Notes: generated by a model from the letters alone, not told the origin. Positions 1 to 8,859 are shown, counted from the stretch's first letter. The stretch is DNA of 55,232 nucleotides from Paludibacteraceae bacterium (GCA_017962085.1 JAGCWA010000010.1:1-55232); one strand, 5' to 3'. A program made the numbers and translations.

Positions 1-1659
1 GGTACGGTCGGGTGCGAAGTCGAAGACGTAACAATCCGTCTTCATGCGTCCTCCTATTCGTCCGGGGCTTTGTACGCGGAAGATGGTCTGCATATACGAT
101 GCCGGCGAGGTGTTCTTGCTGCCTGCCAGATAGAGCACCGCTGTCCACTCACGTACAGTGACACCTGTGGTGAGCTTGCCACACGAGAGGGTGATGGTGT
201 AGGTGTCTTCTGGATGGTCGCCTATGGCACTGCGCACCTCTTCCAACGGATCGCCCGTGGTCTCCTCGTCCTCGTTGCCACACACGTTCACCACCTTGTA
301 CGAACCAAACACGCTGTGCGTACGCAGCATCTCCGCCAATGCTTTTCCCTCCTTCACGCCCGGTACGATCCAAAAGGTGTGGTGGAAAAACTCGCGGTAC
401 TCGGTACTGCTGAACGGATAGAGCGTTTCGCCCTTGTTCGATGAGATGATGTCGAGGAAGTTGGCGATATCCTTTCCATAGACGAATTGACCTTTATCGT
501 CCGTCTTGAAAAACTCTGTGAAGTTGAAGGCCTTGTCCTCGTCCTGATAATGGACGGCGAGGTCTCCGAGGTTGAATGTCAGGATATTAAGTTTCGGCAG
601 TTCCTCGTACGGGTTATGGTCGCCGGGGTGACTGACAGCCCACTCTTGTTTGGCGCGCTGTTCCATCACATAGTCCCATGTGAAGGTGTTGGTCTCGTCA
701 AAATCGCCCGATTCAAGCAGGTTGAAAGGCGTTCCCGAAAGGTTCAGCACCTTTGTATGCTCTGTGTCCAACGTCTCGAACACCCGTTTGCCCAACTCTG
801 TTTGCGTTCCCTCATGCGCCTCGTCGATGATGAGCAGGTCCCAATCGATGCTGAAAACCTCTTCATTCTTATCGAAATTGCCGCCTACCAATTTTGACCC
901 ACGAAGGTCTTGCATGGAGGCGAAATAGATATAGTTCTTGCCGGATTGTTCGAGCTTTTGGATGTTGTTCACACCTCTGTTTTTAGAGCCATACAGCCAT
1001 TTATCGCCCTCCGCATAGAATATTTTGCTATAGTCCTCATACCAACCCTCATCCACCACGGGACGATGTGTGACAATGATGGTGCGACGGAAACCCATCT
1101 GCCTCACCACTTCGAGCGAGGTGAGCGTCTTGCCCATACGCATCTTGGCGTTCCATAGCATCTTGTCACCGTGTTTCAGCACCTTCTTCGTTTGTTCAAT
1201 GGCTCTCAATTGCTCGGGGCGGAATGCCACTGGCGACCTGTCTTCCGACTTTTGGTTAGGTGTTAGGCTACTTTGCCCTTTCTTTACGGCTGCGATAGCG
1301 TTCTTAGCCGTTTCAAGGTCGCAACGGAACCACTCGTCGGCGTTTGTGCCAAACTTTTCCTTTTTTATGCCTGAACGTAGTAGAACGTCATGAACCTGCT
1401 TGTCATTGAACCCCATGATTTTACCACCTTTGCTATATGTGGTCATCTCGGTGTGCAATAATTCATACTGTATGCCAGCTGTTCTTGTATATGAATCAAT
1501 ACGCTTTTTAGCGGCTTCGTTGAGTTCCTTGCAATTAGGTACAAAGGTTAACCCATCGGGGGCAGTTGCCTCACCGATTTTTAAACACTTCGCATGCTTC
1601 GAATCATTGATGCGGAAAATGTAAATTAGGCTGTTCTTGAAAGTTGCTGTGTATTCCAT
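1..1659 (-). CDS. Nuclease-helicase of a restriction/defence-type pair (partial, 3' end outside window)
   Basis: The frame is open from the ATG at 1659 to the window edge (553 codons, no stop). Residues 10-125 resemble a T5orf172/GIY-YIG-type nuclease domain: LIYIFRI, then CLKIGEAT, an Arg near residue 53, and an EWFRCDL segment at 109-115. Residues 145-553 are a superfamily 2 helicase: an unusual Walker A (AKMRMGKT, 171-178), a DEAH box (LLIIDEAH, 275-282), motif III SGTPF (308-312) and a motif VI-like QTIFRVQSPGR (524-534). It lies 44 bp downstream of the methylase-like gene on the same strand, so the two are probably co-transcribed. Family knowledge suggests a DNA-targeting restriction or defence helicase. 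The substrate is unknown and the nuclease assignment is from motif resemblance only. Confidence 0.75.
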   Translation of the reverse strand, partial: MEYTATFKNSLIYIFRINDSKHAKCLKIGEATAPDGLTFVPNCKELNEAAKKRIDSYTRTAGIQYELLHTEMTTYSKGGKIMGFNDKQVHDVLLRSGIKKEKFGTNADEWFRCDLETAKNAIAAVKKGQSSLTPNQKSEDRSPVAFRPEQLRAIEQTKKVLKHGDKMLWNAKMRMGKTLTSLEVVRQMGFRRTIIVTHRPVVDEGWYEDYSKIFYAEGDKWLYGSKNRGVNNIQKLEQSGKNYIYFASMQDLRGSKLVGGNFDKNEEVFSIDWDLLIIDEAHEGTQTELGKRVFETLDTEHTKVLNLSGTPFNLLESGDFDETNTFTWDYVMEQRAKQEWAVSHPGDHNPYEELPKLNILTFNLGDLAVHYQDEDKAFNFTEFFKTDDKGQFVYGKDIANFLDIISSNKGETLYPFSSTEYREFFHHTFWIVPGVKEGKALAEMLRTHSVFGSYKVVNVCGNEDEETTGDPLEEVRSAIGDHPEDTYTITLSCGKLTTGVTVREWTAVLYLAGSKNTSPASYMQTIFRVQSPGRIGGRMKTDCYVFDFAPDRT

Positions 1660-1703
1660 GGTAAAGCAGTTCTAATTATCTATTATTCAATCTATTGTGT
1701 ATT

Positions 1704-2843
1704 TTACCTTTTTAAGGGAATGGATATGTTCGGGTAATAGAACACGTTGCGTTTCGACCCCGTGCGGTGTGGTTCCTTCTCTGTGACCTTGCGCCATTCC
1801 ACCACTTCGCAGTGGATACCGATATGCCCTGTCTGTGTATCTTTTTTACAAGCCAGGCATTCCATCCGTTTAGGTTCGTCTTCGAAAAGGCTAAGAGAGG
1901 GTTCTTCGGGTGCCGCCCACTCGCACGACAGCGGCACGACGCACTTCACACCGTCCATTTGCCAGAGGTTCCAGCTGATGATATAGGCGGCGTTCTCAAG
2001 TATCTTTTTATCGATGGATTGGTGGAATTTTTCTTCGTAATGCTCCATAAAGGTGTAGAGCACAGCCTCGCGGGCGAGTAGTAGATTATCGCCCTGCCAC
2101 TCGAAGCCATAGGTGGCATGCAGAGCGTTGAAGGCCCAGACGAGCCATTCGTCGGATGCGGTGGTGTGTTCGCCTACAATGCGTAGTTTGCGGTCCAGCA
2201 GGCCGATGCGTTCTCTGACGGGAATGACACCGTCGCACGTCACCGCATCGTAACGGCTGGTGAGATACGGTGCTTCACCGCAGGCCACTTCGAGCCTCGG
2301 CGCACATACATACTCCTCCCATGATTTGTCTTTGCTGTCAGGGAATTGGATTTTCTCATCGTTAGTTCGCCATGTGTGTCCGTCGCAATCGTCGATTTCG
2401 GTGTTGAACACATGCTCCCGACCGAACCATGCGCTGTCCACAAGGTTGTTCTGTTTGTTGCATATCCAAGCTGGGGTGAAGACTTCCGCCTTCTCCTGCA
2501 CACGTTGCTGCTGCACCTCGCGACTCTTCTTGGCACGGGGTTGAATCAGCAGGCCATGTTCGCCTGTGATGCGTTCGGGGGTTATGGGGTCGAGATAACC
2601 GTAGCCCTCGCCCAACGATTCATAGTCTGCGGTTGCCCAAAATATGTTGCGTTCCGCCTTGAAGTGATGGCTGACGGAATGATCCTTGAGCAATACACGC
2701 AGCACATCGGGCGACAAGGCGAGAAGGTCATTCTCGGGAATGTCTGTCGGTTCTACCATCTGCGCTGATGATTTGCGCGTCTCGCCTATCTGTAATCGGC
2801 AAACGGGCTGTCCGTAGGGCACAAAAAAACGTGGACTCAACAT
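1704..2843 (-). CDS. Methylase-like subunit of the same restriction/defence pair
   Basis: A 379-residue protein resembling proteins labelled restriction endonuclease subunit M in Bacteroidota. Recognisable parts are NIFWATADYESLG, the KAEVFTPAWICNKQNNL segment (the VFTP element is typical of N6-adenine methylase-type proteins) and VACGEAPYLTSRYD, which may replace the usual SAM-binding glycine motif. I see no clear NPPY catalytic motif, so enzymatic methylation is not proven. A CxxC pair (LACKKD region) and a late HCE lie near the C-terminus. The start is uncertain: the ATG at 2843 adds 28 residues that do not look like the family, and the in-frame ATG at 2759 (MVEPTDIPEN) is a good alternative. 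The helicase follows 44 bp downstream, and a large inverted repeat begins 8 bp upstream. Confidence 0.65.
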   Translation of the reverse strand: MLSPRFFVPYGQPVCRLQIGETRKSSAQMVEPTDIPENDLLALSPDVLRVLLKDHSVSHHFKAERNIFWATADYESLGEGYGYLDPITPERITGEHGLLIQPRAKKSREVQQQRVQEKAEVFTPAWICNKQNNLVDSAWFGREHVFNTEIDDCDGHTWRTNDEKIQFPDSKDKSWEEYVCAPRLEVACGEAPYLTSRYDAVTCDGVIPVRERIGLLDRKLRIVGEHTTASDEWLVWAFNALHATYGFEWQGDNLLLAREAVLYTFMEHYEEKFHQSIDKKILENAAYIISWNLWQMDGVKCVVPLSCEWAAPEEPSLSLFEDEPKRMECLACKKDTQTGHIGIHCEVVEWRKVTEKEPHRTGSKRNVFYYPNISIPLKR

Positions 2844-2850
2844 TATCCAC

Positions 2851-2971
2851 GCTCTGAGGCCCTCGAACTGCCCGTTTCCACAGATAAGTCAAGCCCACGC
2901 CATACAGCGCAGGCATTTACTTGACTTATTCGAGTGGAAACTATGTTCTAAAGTTTTCGAGGTTTCAGAGC
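2851..2971. repeat. Long imperfect inverted repeat upstream of the restriction-like genes
   Basis: The left arm (2851-2893) and right arm (2920-2971) share four complementary blocks in the same order: GCTCTGA, CCTCGA, TTTCCAC and ATAAGTCAAG. The inner ten bases pair perfectly around a 26-base centre, while the outer blocks are separated by unequal spacers. It could be an operator, a structured leader, or a remnant of a mobile or recombination element. The blocks are directly visible; the function is not known. Confidence 0.6.
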
Positions 2972-3241
2972 AGTTACCGAATAATAAGCAAACGCTTGTT
3001 AGTTAATATGTTAGAAAAATTCTACTTTCTTCTTCTTTTAATTTTTTTAGTTATTAAATCTCTTAAATTAAAGCACATTAAATATCAGTCATAAAAGTGA
3101 CCTTTATCTACATCTGCACAAATGTATAAATTTTCGGTTAATTACTCAAATAATTGAAGCTTTACAAAAAACGCACCACCTATATTTTAGATCATGTAAT
3201 ATCAATAAATTCACGTTATACCACACCAGGGAAAACCTTTT

Positions 3242-3298
3242 GCCCCCTCCGGGGGCGCACTTTCATCATCCGTCCTCATCCCAGGGCGTTGCCCTGGG
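3242..3298. repeat. Two short GC-rich palindromes
   Basis: GCCCCC-TCC-GGGGGC at 3242-3256 and CCCAGGGC-GTT-GCCCTGGG at 3280-3298 are perfect hairpins with 3-base loops. The second recurs in degenerate form inside each 170-bp repeat (CCCTGGG...CCCTGGGT), so it belongs to the same repeat family. There is no T-tract, so these are not obvious terminators. Confidence 0.6.
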
Positions 3299-3320
3299 CT
3301 ATGCAAAGAGATTGGCCCTT

Positions 3321-3490
3321 CAGGCCACAAAAACCGTCCCGTCTCGCATCCAGGAACATTTATTCCGCAAGATTAGCGCACAGTCCTATCGGACTGCAAG
3401 GCCAGCCCCATAATATAGCCCTGGGCAACACCCTGGGTCATGCGCAAACACACGAACATGCGCCCTGTAAGGGCAAAAGGATTGGAGCAC
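3321..3490. repeat. 170-bp direct repeat, copy 1
   Basis: It runs from CAGGCCACAAAAACC to GGATTGGAGCAC. It matches the copy at 3494-3663 with only a handful of substitutions. The units lie 173 bp apart. The sequence before copy 1 (3280-3320) looks like the degenerate end of a third unit. Confidence 0.85.
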
Positions 3491-3493
3491 ATT

Positions 3494-3663
3494 CAGGCCA
3501 CAAAAACCGTCCCCTCTCGCATCCAGGAACATTTATTCCGCAATATTAGCGCACAGCCCTATCGGCCTGCAAGACCAGCCCCATAATATAGCCCAGGGTA
3601 ACACCCTGGGTCATGCGCAAACACACGAACATGCGCCCTGTAAGGGCAAAAGGATTGGAGCAC
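3494..3663. repeat. 170-bp direct repeat, copy 2
   Basis: Near-identical to 3321-3490. It ends 35 bp before the first 19-bp iteron. The two copies lie head to tail with a 3-bp gap. Confidence 0.85.
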
Positions 3664-3698
3664 CATCAAACCACAATGGCCAAAGACCTTCATCAGCC

Positions 3699-3814
3699 AT
3701 TCCCTCATAAAAGTGTAGTTTTTCGAAATTATTCCCTCATAAAAGTGTAAGTTTTCAAAATTATTCCCTCATAAAAGTGTAATATTTTTTTGTTTATTCC
3801 CTCATAAAAGTGTA
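3699..3814 (+). repeat. Four 19-bp iterons in front of the ATPase gene
   Basis: ATTCCCTCATAAAAGTGTA occurs exactly at 3699, 3731, 3763 and 3796. Spacing is 32, 32 and 33 bp, about three helical turns, with AT-rich spacers. The last copy ends 32 bp before the ATG at 3847. Four identical copies in helical phase suggest binding sites for one protein on one DNA face, perhaps an operator for the ATPase gene. No standard -7 box is visible between them, so the promoter may lie within the repeats. Confidence 0.9.
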
Positions 3815-3846
3815 ATTTTACATCGCATTATTTGACAAGAAAGAAT

Positions 3847-5196
3847 ATGGAGAGGCTCATTTACAATAAATTACTACAGTGGAAAGAAAGCGAAGAAAGG
3901 AAACCACTCATACTACTTGGCGCTAGGCAAGTAGGAAAAACATATATTCTCAAGCAATTTGGGCAGCAAGCATTCGACAGCTGTATATACATCAACTGCC
4001 ACAACAACGAATTCGCAGCCTCAATATTCCGTTCATTCGACATAGACAGGATTATCACCGACATCGAAAGACACACAGACAAACATATCGAGGAAGGGAA
4101 AACTCTACTTATTTTCGACGAGATACAAGAAGTATACAACGGAATCGCTTCCCTAAAATATTTTTGCGAGGACAAGCCGGGGTTACACGTAGCGGTAGCA
4201 GGCTCTCTGTTAGGATTAACCATGCACCAAGGGGAAAGTTTCCCTGTCGGAAAAGTAGACATGCTGTTCATGTATCCGATGACCTTCATGGAATATCTGA
4301 AAGCCTGCGGGAAACCAGCGATAATCAACGCACTCAGAGAAAACGACTGGCGCGCGATAGAGTTAGAACGAGAGTACTTGGAAAACCGACTACGGGAATA
4401 TTATTTCACGGGGGGAATGCCTGAGGCGGTCGGTGAATTCATCCGAACAGGAAACACAAAAAAAACGAGGCAAATCCAGTTGAACATCATCGACGCATAC
4501 AGCAGAGACATCAGCAAACACACCAAAACAGAAGCACAACGCATACATCAGGTATGGGAAAGCATTCCTGCGCAATTGGCCAAAGAGAACAAAAAATTCA
4601 TTTTCGGGATCATAAAGAAAGGGGCAAGGGCGGCACAATTCGAAATGGCGGTGCAATGGCTCGTAGACGCCGGACTCATCTACAAGGTGGAACGATGCAA
4701 AGCGCCCGAACTACCCCTCAAATTCTATGTGGACAATGCCGCATTCAAGATATACCTGCTCGACGTGGGATTGCTTGCGGCCATGTCTCAAACCGAGCCC
4801 AAAGACATCTTGCTCGGCAACAAAGTCTTCTCGGAATTCAAAGGAGCATTCTCGGAAAACTATGTATTACAGCAACTTAAGCCCATTAGCGGGGTTAACA
4901 CATACTACTTCAGCAAAGACAACTCACAACTGGAGATAGACTTCCTCCTACAATGTGCGGGACGGATCATCCCCGTCGAAGTTAAGTCGGAGGAAAACGT
5001 GAAAAGCAAATCACTACACACATTCGTGGACAACCACATGAACGAAGGGAAAGGACTACGCATATCAATGAAACAACACATCGAACAAGATTGGATGGAG
5101 AACATTCCCCTTTGCGCCACAGCCCCCTATTTCGAAAAAATCATGAGCGAAAACAATGGCTACACAGTAAATCCCCAACAACCAAATAGGAAATAG
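3847..5196 (+). CDS. AAA ATPase with C-terminal DUF4143 domain
   Basis: A 449-residue protein. Walker A is GARQVGKT at residues 25-32 and Walker B LLIFDEI begins at 87, followed by an AAA_14-type core. The C-terminal DUF4143 region contains QLEIDFLLQ...IIPVEVKS around 360-381, the acidic/Lys pattern (D...E-V-K) of the PD-(D/E)XK-like fold. Proteins of this architecture are very common in Bacteroidota; their biochemical role is poorly defined. I chose ATG 3847 because MERLIYNKLLQW is the typical family N-terminus. A TTG at 3832 would add five residues. The iteron block directly upstream is the notable context. The gene is monocistronic as far as can be seen. Confidence 0.88.
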   Translation: MERLIYNKLLQWKESEERKPLILLGARQVGKTYILKQFGQQAFDSCIYINCHNNEFAASIFRSFDIDRIITDIERHTDKHIEEGKTLLIFDEIQEVYNGIASLKYFCEDKPGLHVAVAGSLLGLTMHQGESFPVGKVDMLFMYPMTFMEYLKACGKPAIINALRENDWRAIELEREYLENRLREYYFTGGMPEAVGEFIRTGNTKKTRQIQLNIIDAYSRDISKHTKTEAQRIHQVWESIPAQLAKENKKFIFGIIKKGARAAQFEMAVQWLVDAGLIYKVERCKAPELPLKFYVDNAAFKIYLLDVGLLAAMSQTEPKDILLGNKVFSEFKGAFSENYVLQQLKPISGVNTYYFSKDNSQLEIDFLLQCAGRIIPVEVKSEENVKSKSLHTFVDNHMNEGKGLRISMKQHIEQDWMENIPLCATAPYFEKIMSENNGYTVNPQQPNRK

Positions 5197-5269
5197 TAAA
5201 TCGTAAATAGTCAAATAGTAAATCCCCCAAATTTTCTCCTCCAAAAGATGAACAATCCATTTTTTTTCG

Positions 5270-5277
5270 TATCTTTG
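5270..5277 (+). promoter_or_regulatory. -7 promoter element of rpoD
   Basis: TATCTTTG fits the Bacteroidota -7 consensus TAnnTTTG and lies 38 bp upstream of the rpoD ATG. A clear -33 TTTG is not visible at the right distance. Confidence 0.6.
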
Positions 5278-5315
5278 CGTTCCGAAATTTTCATTTAAGT
5301 GAGGAGAAAAGCTAA

Positions 5316-6176
5316 ATGAGACAGTTAAAGATTACAAAATCAATCACGAACAGAGAGAGTGCCTCCCTGGACAAGTACCTTCAGGAAATCGGACGTGAAG
5401 ACCTGATCACCGTCGAGGAGGAAGTCGAGTTAGCGCAAAGGATCAAGAAAGGTGACCGCCGCGCATTGGAAAAACTGACACGCGCCAACCTCCGTTTCGT
5501 GGTTTCTGTTGCTAAGCAGTACCAAAACCAAGGATTGAGTTTGCCTGACCTCATCAACGAGGGTAACCTGGGTTTGATCAAAGCCGCCGAGAAATTCGAC
5601 GAGACAAGGGGTTTCAAGTTCATCTCTTACGCCGTGTGGTGGATCCGCCAATCCATCCTCCAAGCATTGGCTGAACAGTCTAGGATCGTCCGCTTGCCTC
5701 TTAACCAGGTGGGCTCCCTGAACAAAATCAACAAGGCGCTCTCACAATTCGAGCAGGAGAACGAGAGACGTCCTTCCACCGAAGAGGTGGCCGGACTTTT
5801 GGACATGCCGGTGGACAAGATCTCCGACGCGATGAAGATCTCCGGTCGTCACATCTCCGTGGACGCTCCATTCGTGGAGGGCGAGGATAACAGCCTCTTG
5901 GACGTGCTGGTGAACGACGATTCTCCTATCGCCGACAAGACCCTCATCAACGAGTCTTTGTCCAGAGAGATCGACAGAGCCCTCTCTACCCTCACGGAAA
6001 GGGAGAGCGAGATCATCAAGATGTTCTTCGGTATCGGTTATCAGGAAATGACCCTCGAGGAGATCGGTGAGAACTTCGGTCTGACCCGCGAGCGTGTCCG
6101 CCAAATCAAGGAGAAGGCTATCCGCCGCCTCAGACAAAATTCAAGAAGCAAATTGCTGAAGTCTTATTTGGGATAA
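5316..6176 (+). CDS. rpoD: RNA polymerase primary sigma factor (RpoD/SigA)
   Basis: At 286 residues this is the short Bacteroidota form of the housekeeping sigma factor, lacking region 1.1. Region 1.2 is visible at [10 protein letters not shown]. Region 2 follows in [20 protein letters not shown] and [13 protein letters not shown] (core binding, -10 recognition and melting). Region 3 covers [13 protein letters not shown]. Region 4 ends with [20 protein letters not shown], the helix-turn-helix for the -33 box. It recognises the TTTG/TAnnTTTG promoters seen across this window. It is followed by a strong terminator and appears monocistronic. Confidence 0.97.
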   Translation: MRQLKITKSITNRESASLDKYLQEIGREDLITVEEEVELAQRIKKGDRRALEKLTRANLRFVVSVAKQYQNQGLSLPDLINEGNLGLIKAAEKFDETRGFKFISYAVWWIRQSILQALAEQSRIVRLPLNQVGSLNKINKALSQFEQENERRPSTEEVAGLLDMPVDKISDAMKISGRHISVDAPFVEGEDNSLLDVLVNDDSPIADKTLINESLSREIDRALSTLTERESEIIKMFFGIGYQEMTLEEIGENFGLTRERVRQIKEKAIRRLRQNSRSKLLKSYLG

Positions 6177-6200
6177 TATTAAAGATTTCACAACAAATAA

Positions 6201-6238
6201 AAACCCAGCACCTCCTCGGTCGCTGGGTTTTGTTTTTT
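6201..6238 (+). terminator. Rho-independent terminator of rpoD
   Basis: A perfect 9-bp stem, AAACCCAGC with GCTGGGTTT (6201-6230), encloses a 12-base loop and runs into a T-rich tract, 24 bp after the rpoD stop. Confidence 0.9.
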
Positions 6239-6341
6239 CTATCAATATACGTCGTGAACAGGCCTGTCTCATTTACCACATTGAGATAAAACATTTGCTA
6301 TTTGCAATCAAACTCCGTGGCCTCCGTGCCTCCATGAGGAA

Positions 6342-6971
6342 TTATCCCCTATTCTTACACCACTCCCTAATTCCACAATCCCCGCACTTCGGGTTCTTGG
6401 CCGTGCAGACATACCGTCCGTGCAACAGCAGCCAATGATGGGCATTGCCTAATATGTCATGAGGAATATGCTTCACAAGAATCTTCTCGGTCTGCTCCGG
6501 CGTCTTGGATTGGTTCGTCAGTCCGATACGGTTGGAGACACGGAAGACGTGCGTATCGACAGGCATGGCGGGCTGACCGAAAGCCACGGTCAACATCACA
6601 TTGGCCGTCTTCCGACCCACACCCGGCAGGCGGGTCAGTTCCTCCATCGTGCAGGGGATCTCACCCTTGAAGTCGGAGACGACCATCTTAGCCATCGACA
6701 AAATATGTTCAGCCTTGGAATTAGGGTATGATATGCTCTTCACCAACGCCAACACCTCGTCGAACGTGCCTTCCGACAAGGCGAAAGCATCCGGGAAACG
6801 TTCAAAGAAAGCGGGGGTGACCATGTTCACCCGCTTGTCCGTGCACTGGGCGGAAAGCATCACCGCCACCAGTAATTCATAGGGATTCCGGAAATTCAGT
6901 TCGCTCTCCGCATCCCGCATGTTCGCTTGGAACCACGCAAGCACCTTCGCATACCGTTCGGAGACCGTCAT
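6342..6971 (-). CDS. nth: Endonuclease III (bifunctional DNA glycosylase / AP lyase)
   Basis: A 209-residue base-excision repair enzyme that removes oxidised pyrimidines and cleaves the abasic site. The helix-hairpin-helix LPGVGRKTANV supplies the catalytic lysine K121, and PVDTHV supplies the catalytic aspartate D139, one residue from the E. coli numbering. The 4Fe-4S cluster cysteines C189, C196, C199 and C205 have the classic C-x6-C-x2-C-x5-C spacing. Length equals the family norm. It starts 7 bp after the end of the Na/Pi symporter gene on the same strand, so the two are probably one transcript. Confidence 0.97.
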   Translation of the reverse strand: MTVSERYAKVLAWFQANMRDAESELNFRNPYELLVAVMLSAQCTDKRVNMVTPAFFERFPDAFALSEGTFDEVLALVKSISYPNSKAEHILSMAKMVVSDFKGEIPCTMEELTRLPGVGRKTANVMLTVAFGQPAMPVDTHVFRVSNRIGLTNQSKTPEQTEKILVKHIPHDILGNAHHWLLLHGRYVCTAKNPKCGDCGIREWCKNRG

Positions 6972-6978
6972 CTACGCA

Positions 6979-8673
6979 CTACTTTTTAAGCAAACCGGTG
7001 CACTCGATCACATTCACCACATAATCGCCCAACTTCTCACATTCGGAGATCAAGTCCATATAGTAGACACCCAGTTGGTAATTATACAAGCGGTTATTGA
7101 TGTCATCCACGTTCTGGTTCTTCAGTTGCTTGCGGTAGTTGTTGATTTCATTCTCCACATTCATGGACTTGTTCACATCCGCCACACTAGCGTCCGGCGA
7201 CTTCACGATGTGCTCCATCTGCGTCAGGGACTGGTCCACCAACTCGAACATGTTATGCACATGCTCATACTGCTTCTCCGTGAAATCCTCGTTCGGCGAG
7301 TTCTGCCTCCTGCGGCGGATGGTGCGCGCCAAGTTGTAGCAACTGTCACCGATGCTCTCCAACTCCGACACCTGCTTCATCATGTGCTGGATCTCCGTCT
7401 TACTCTCCGCACTCAAACGTCCCTCGGAGACCTTGTTCAGGTAGTCCGCGATCTGCACCTCCATGTTGTCCGTGATGTTCTCGTACTTCTCGATGCGGGT
7501 GAAGAGCTTATTGAAATCCTCGCCCTTCTCCGTATGCAAAAGCTCCGGCACGAAACGGAACATCTTGTGGCAACGGGTGGCGAAGACGTTCACCTCCTTC
7601 TTGGCCTCCAAAATGGAGAGCTCGGCCGTGGAGAGCAAACCGCCGCCGATGTAGGTGAGGCGGGACTCGTCCTCCTCCGTGTTCGCCTTCGGGGCGATGA
7701 TCTTGCACACCAAACGTTCCAACGGCTTGATGAACCATATCAGGATCAACACGTTACATACGTTAAAGGAGGTATGGAAAGCGGCCAGCACGACCGTCAG
7801 GATAGACTTGTCCTGCGTTTGCGAATGAGGGTCGCAACCCACCAGCCAGCAGACGAAATCGACGAAATGAGGGAAGATGGAGAAGATCCATATCACACCG
7901 AACACGTTGAAGACCATGTGCGCCATCGCGGCACGTCTCGCTTGGGTGGAAGCCGAGAGCGCCACCACATTAGAGGTGACCGTCGTACCGATGTTCTCAC
8001 CCATCACCAAGGCGATACCCATGTAGATGTCCAGCACGCCCGCCGAACAGAGCGTCATGGTGATGGCCATGATGGCGGCGGAGCTCTGCACGGAGCAGGT
8101 CAACACGCCTCCGATGAATAAAAAAAGGAGATACGAACCGTACCCCCAGCTGCTTAATTTCCCGAAAAACTCCTGCACCGCCACGTTCTGGTCGAGGTGC
8201 ATGCCCTTAGCGTTCGCACTCAGCGTCGTCAGTCCGAGGAGCAATAACGCAAGACCCATGATGAACTCGCCCATGTTCCTCCGCTTATTGGAGTAGATGC
8301 AGGCGATACCCACCACAATGGCCGCATAGACCACATACTGCATGTAATTGCCACTTCCTCCCAAGACCATAATCCAAGCGGTGGCGGTCGTACCGATGTT
8401 GGCACCCATGATGACCGAGATCGCCTGCGTCAGCGTGAGCAAACCTGCACTCACGAAACTGACAGTCATGACAGTTGTGGCGGTGGAAGACTGGATAGAT
8501 GTCGTTATGAACGCACCCGTCAAAAGACCCGTGAAACGGTTGGTTGTCATCTTGCCGAGGACTTGGCGCAACTTGCTGCCGGCCATCTTCTGTAGTCCCT
8601 CACTCATCACTTTCATACCGTACATGAGCAATGCCACAGACCCCGCAAGAACTAATAATGGCAAGTAATCCAT
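6979..8673 (-). CDS. Na+/phosphate symporter family protein with PhoU-like tail
   Basis: A 564-residue inner-membrane protein. The two inverted halves of the transporter are marked by the repeated signatures QSSTATTVM / GANIGTTATAW (first half) and QSSAAIMAI / GENIGTTVTSN (second half). About eight to ten hydrophobic segments fill residues 1-315. The C-terminal 230 residues are helical and hydrophilic and resemble PhoU helices, as in the YjbB/NptA-like branch. Family knowledge indicates sodium-coupled phosphate transport, sometimes export; direction cannot be read here. It is upstream of nth with a 7-bp gap. Confidence 0.92.
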   Translation of the reverse strand: MDYLPLLVLAGSVALLMYGMKVMSEGLQKMAGSKLRQVLGKMTTNRFTGLLTGAFITTSIQSSTATTVMTVSFVSAGLLTLTQAISVIMGANIGTTATAWIMVLGGSGNYMQYVVYAAIVVGIACIYSNKRRNMGEFIMGLALLLLGLTTLSANAKGMHLDQNVAVQEFFGKLSSWGYGSYLLFLFIGGVLTCSVQSSAAIMAITMTLCSAGVLDIYMGIALVMGENIGTTVTSNVVALSASTQARRAAMAHMVFNVFGVIWIFSIFPHFVDFVCWLVGCDPHSQTQDKSILTVVLAAFHTSFNVCNVLILIWFIKPLERLVCKIIAPKANTEEDESRLTYIGGGLLSTAELSILEAKKEVNVFATRCHKMFRFVPELLHTEKGEDFNKLFTRIEKYENITDNMEVQIADYLNKVSEGRLSAESKTEIQHMMKQVSELESIGDSCYNLARTIRRRRQNSPNEDFTEKQYEHVHNMFELVDQSLTQMEHIVKSPDASVADVNKSMNVENEINNYRKQLKNQNVDDINNRLYNYQLGVYYMDLISECEKLGDYVVNVIECTGLLKK

Positions 8674-8762
8674 AAATATGCTAAAAGAAAAACTATTTCT
8701 TCAAATAACAATTCCGATCGACACGCTTGAAAACCTAATACACGTCATCGAAAATTTCTCCG

Positions 8763-8770
8763 CAAATTTA
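8763..8770 (-). promoter_or_regulatory. Possible -7 element for the Na/Pi symporter
   Basis: On the minus strand this reads TAAATTTG, matching TAnnTTTG, 90 bp upstream of the start codon. No convincing -33 TTTG stands 19-21 bp upstream. The rest of the 186-bp gap 8674-8859 shows no other signal. Confidence 0.4.
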
Positions 8771-8859
8771 TATATAATTTTTGGATGAGCCACACCTCTC
8801 CAGTCTCATTTCAAGGAAAAAACATTATTTTTCATCGAAAAGAAAAGATGAGGGGACGA

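Larger units (their letters stand above)
2972..3831. other. Non-coding, repeat-rich intergenic region
   Basis: No convincing gene lies here. 2972-3237 is AT-rich with no recognisable signal. From 3240 onward it holds two GC-rich hairpins, two 170-bp direct repeats and four iterons, listed separately. A reading frame of 131 codons across 3154-3549 is built from the repeats (for example the RALPWAM string). I regard it as spurious, because such strings arise from this kind of intergenic repeat in Bacteroidota. Confidence 0.6.

Noticed and set aside
3154-3549. A 131-codon frame over the 170-bp repeats
   Set aside because: It consists of translated intergenic repeat, changes nature at repeat edges and has no homologue-like features beyond the repeat.
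3321-3814. CRISPR array
   Set aside because: The 170-bp units are too long and contiguous. The 19-bp units have spacers of about 13 bp that are AT-rich and similar, and no cas genes are present.
6919-8121. A 400-codon open frame opposite nth and the Na/Pi symporter
   Set aside because: It spans the junction of two recognised genes and is rich in His/Val/Leu/Arg without any domain.
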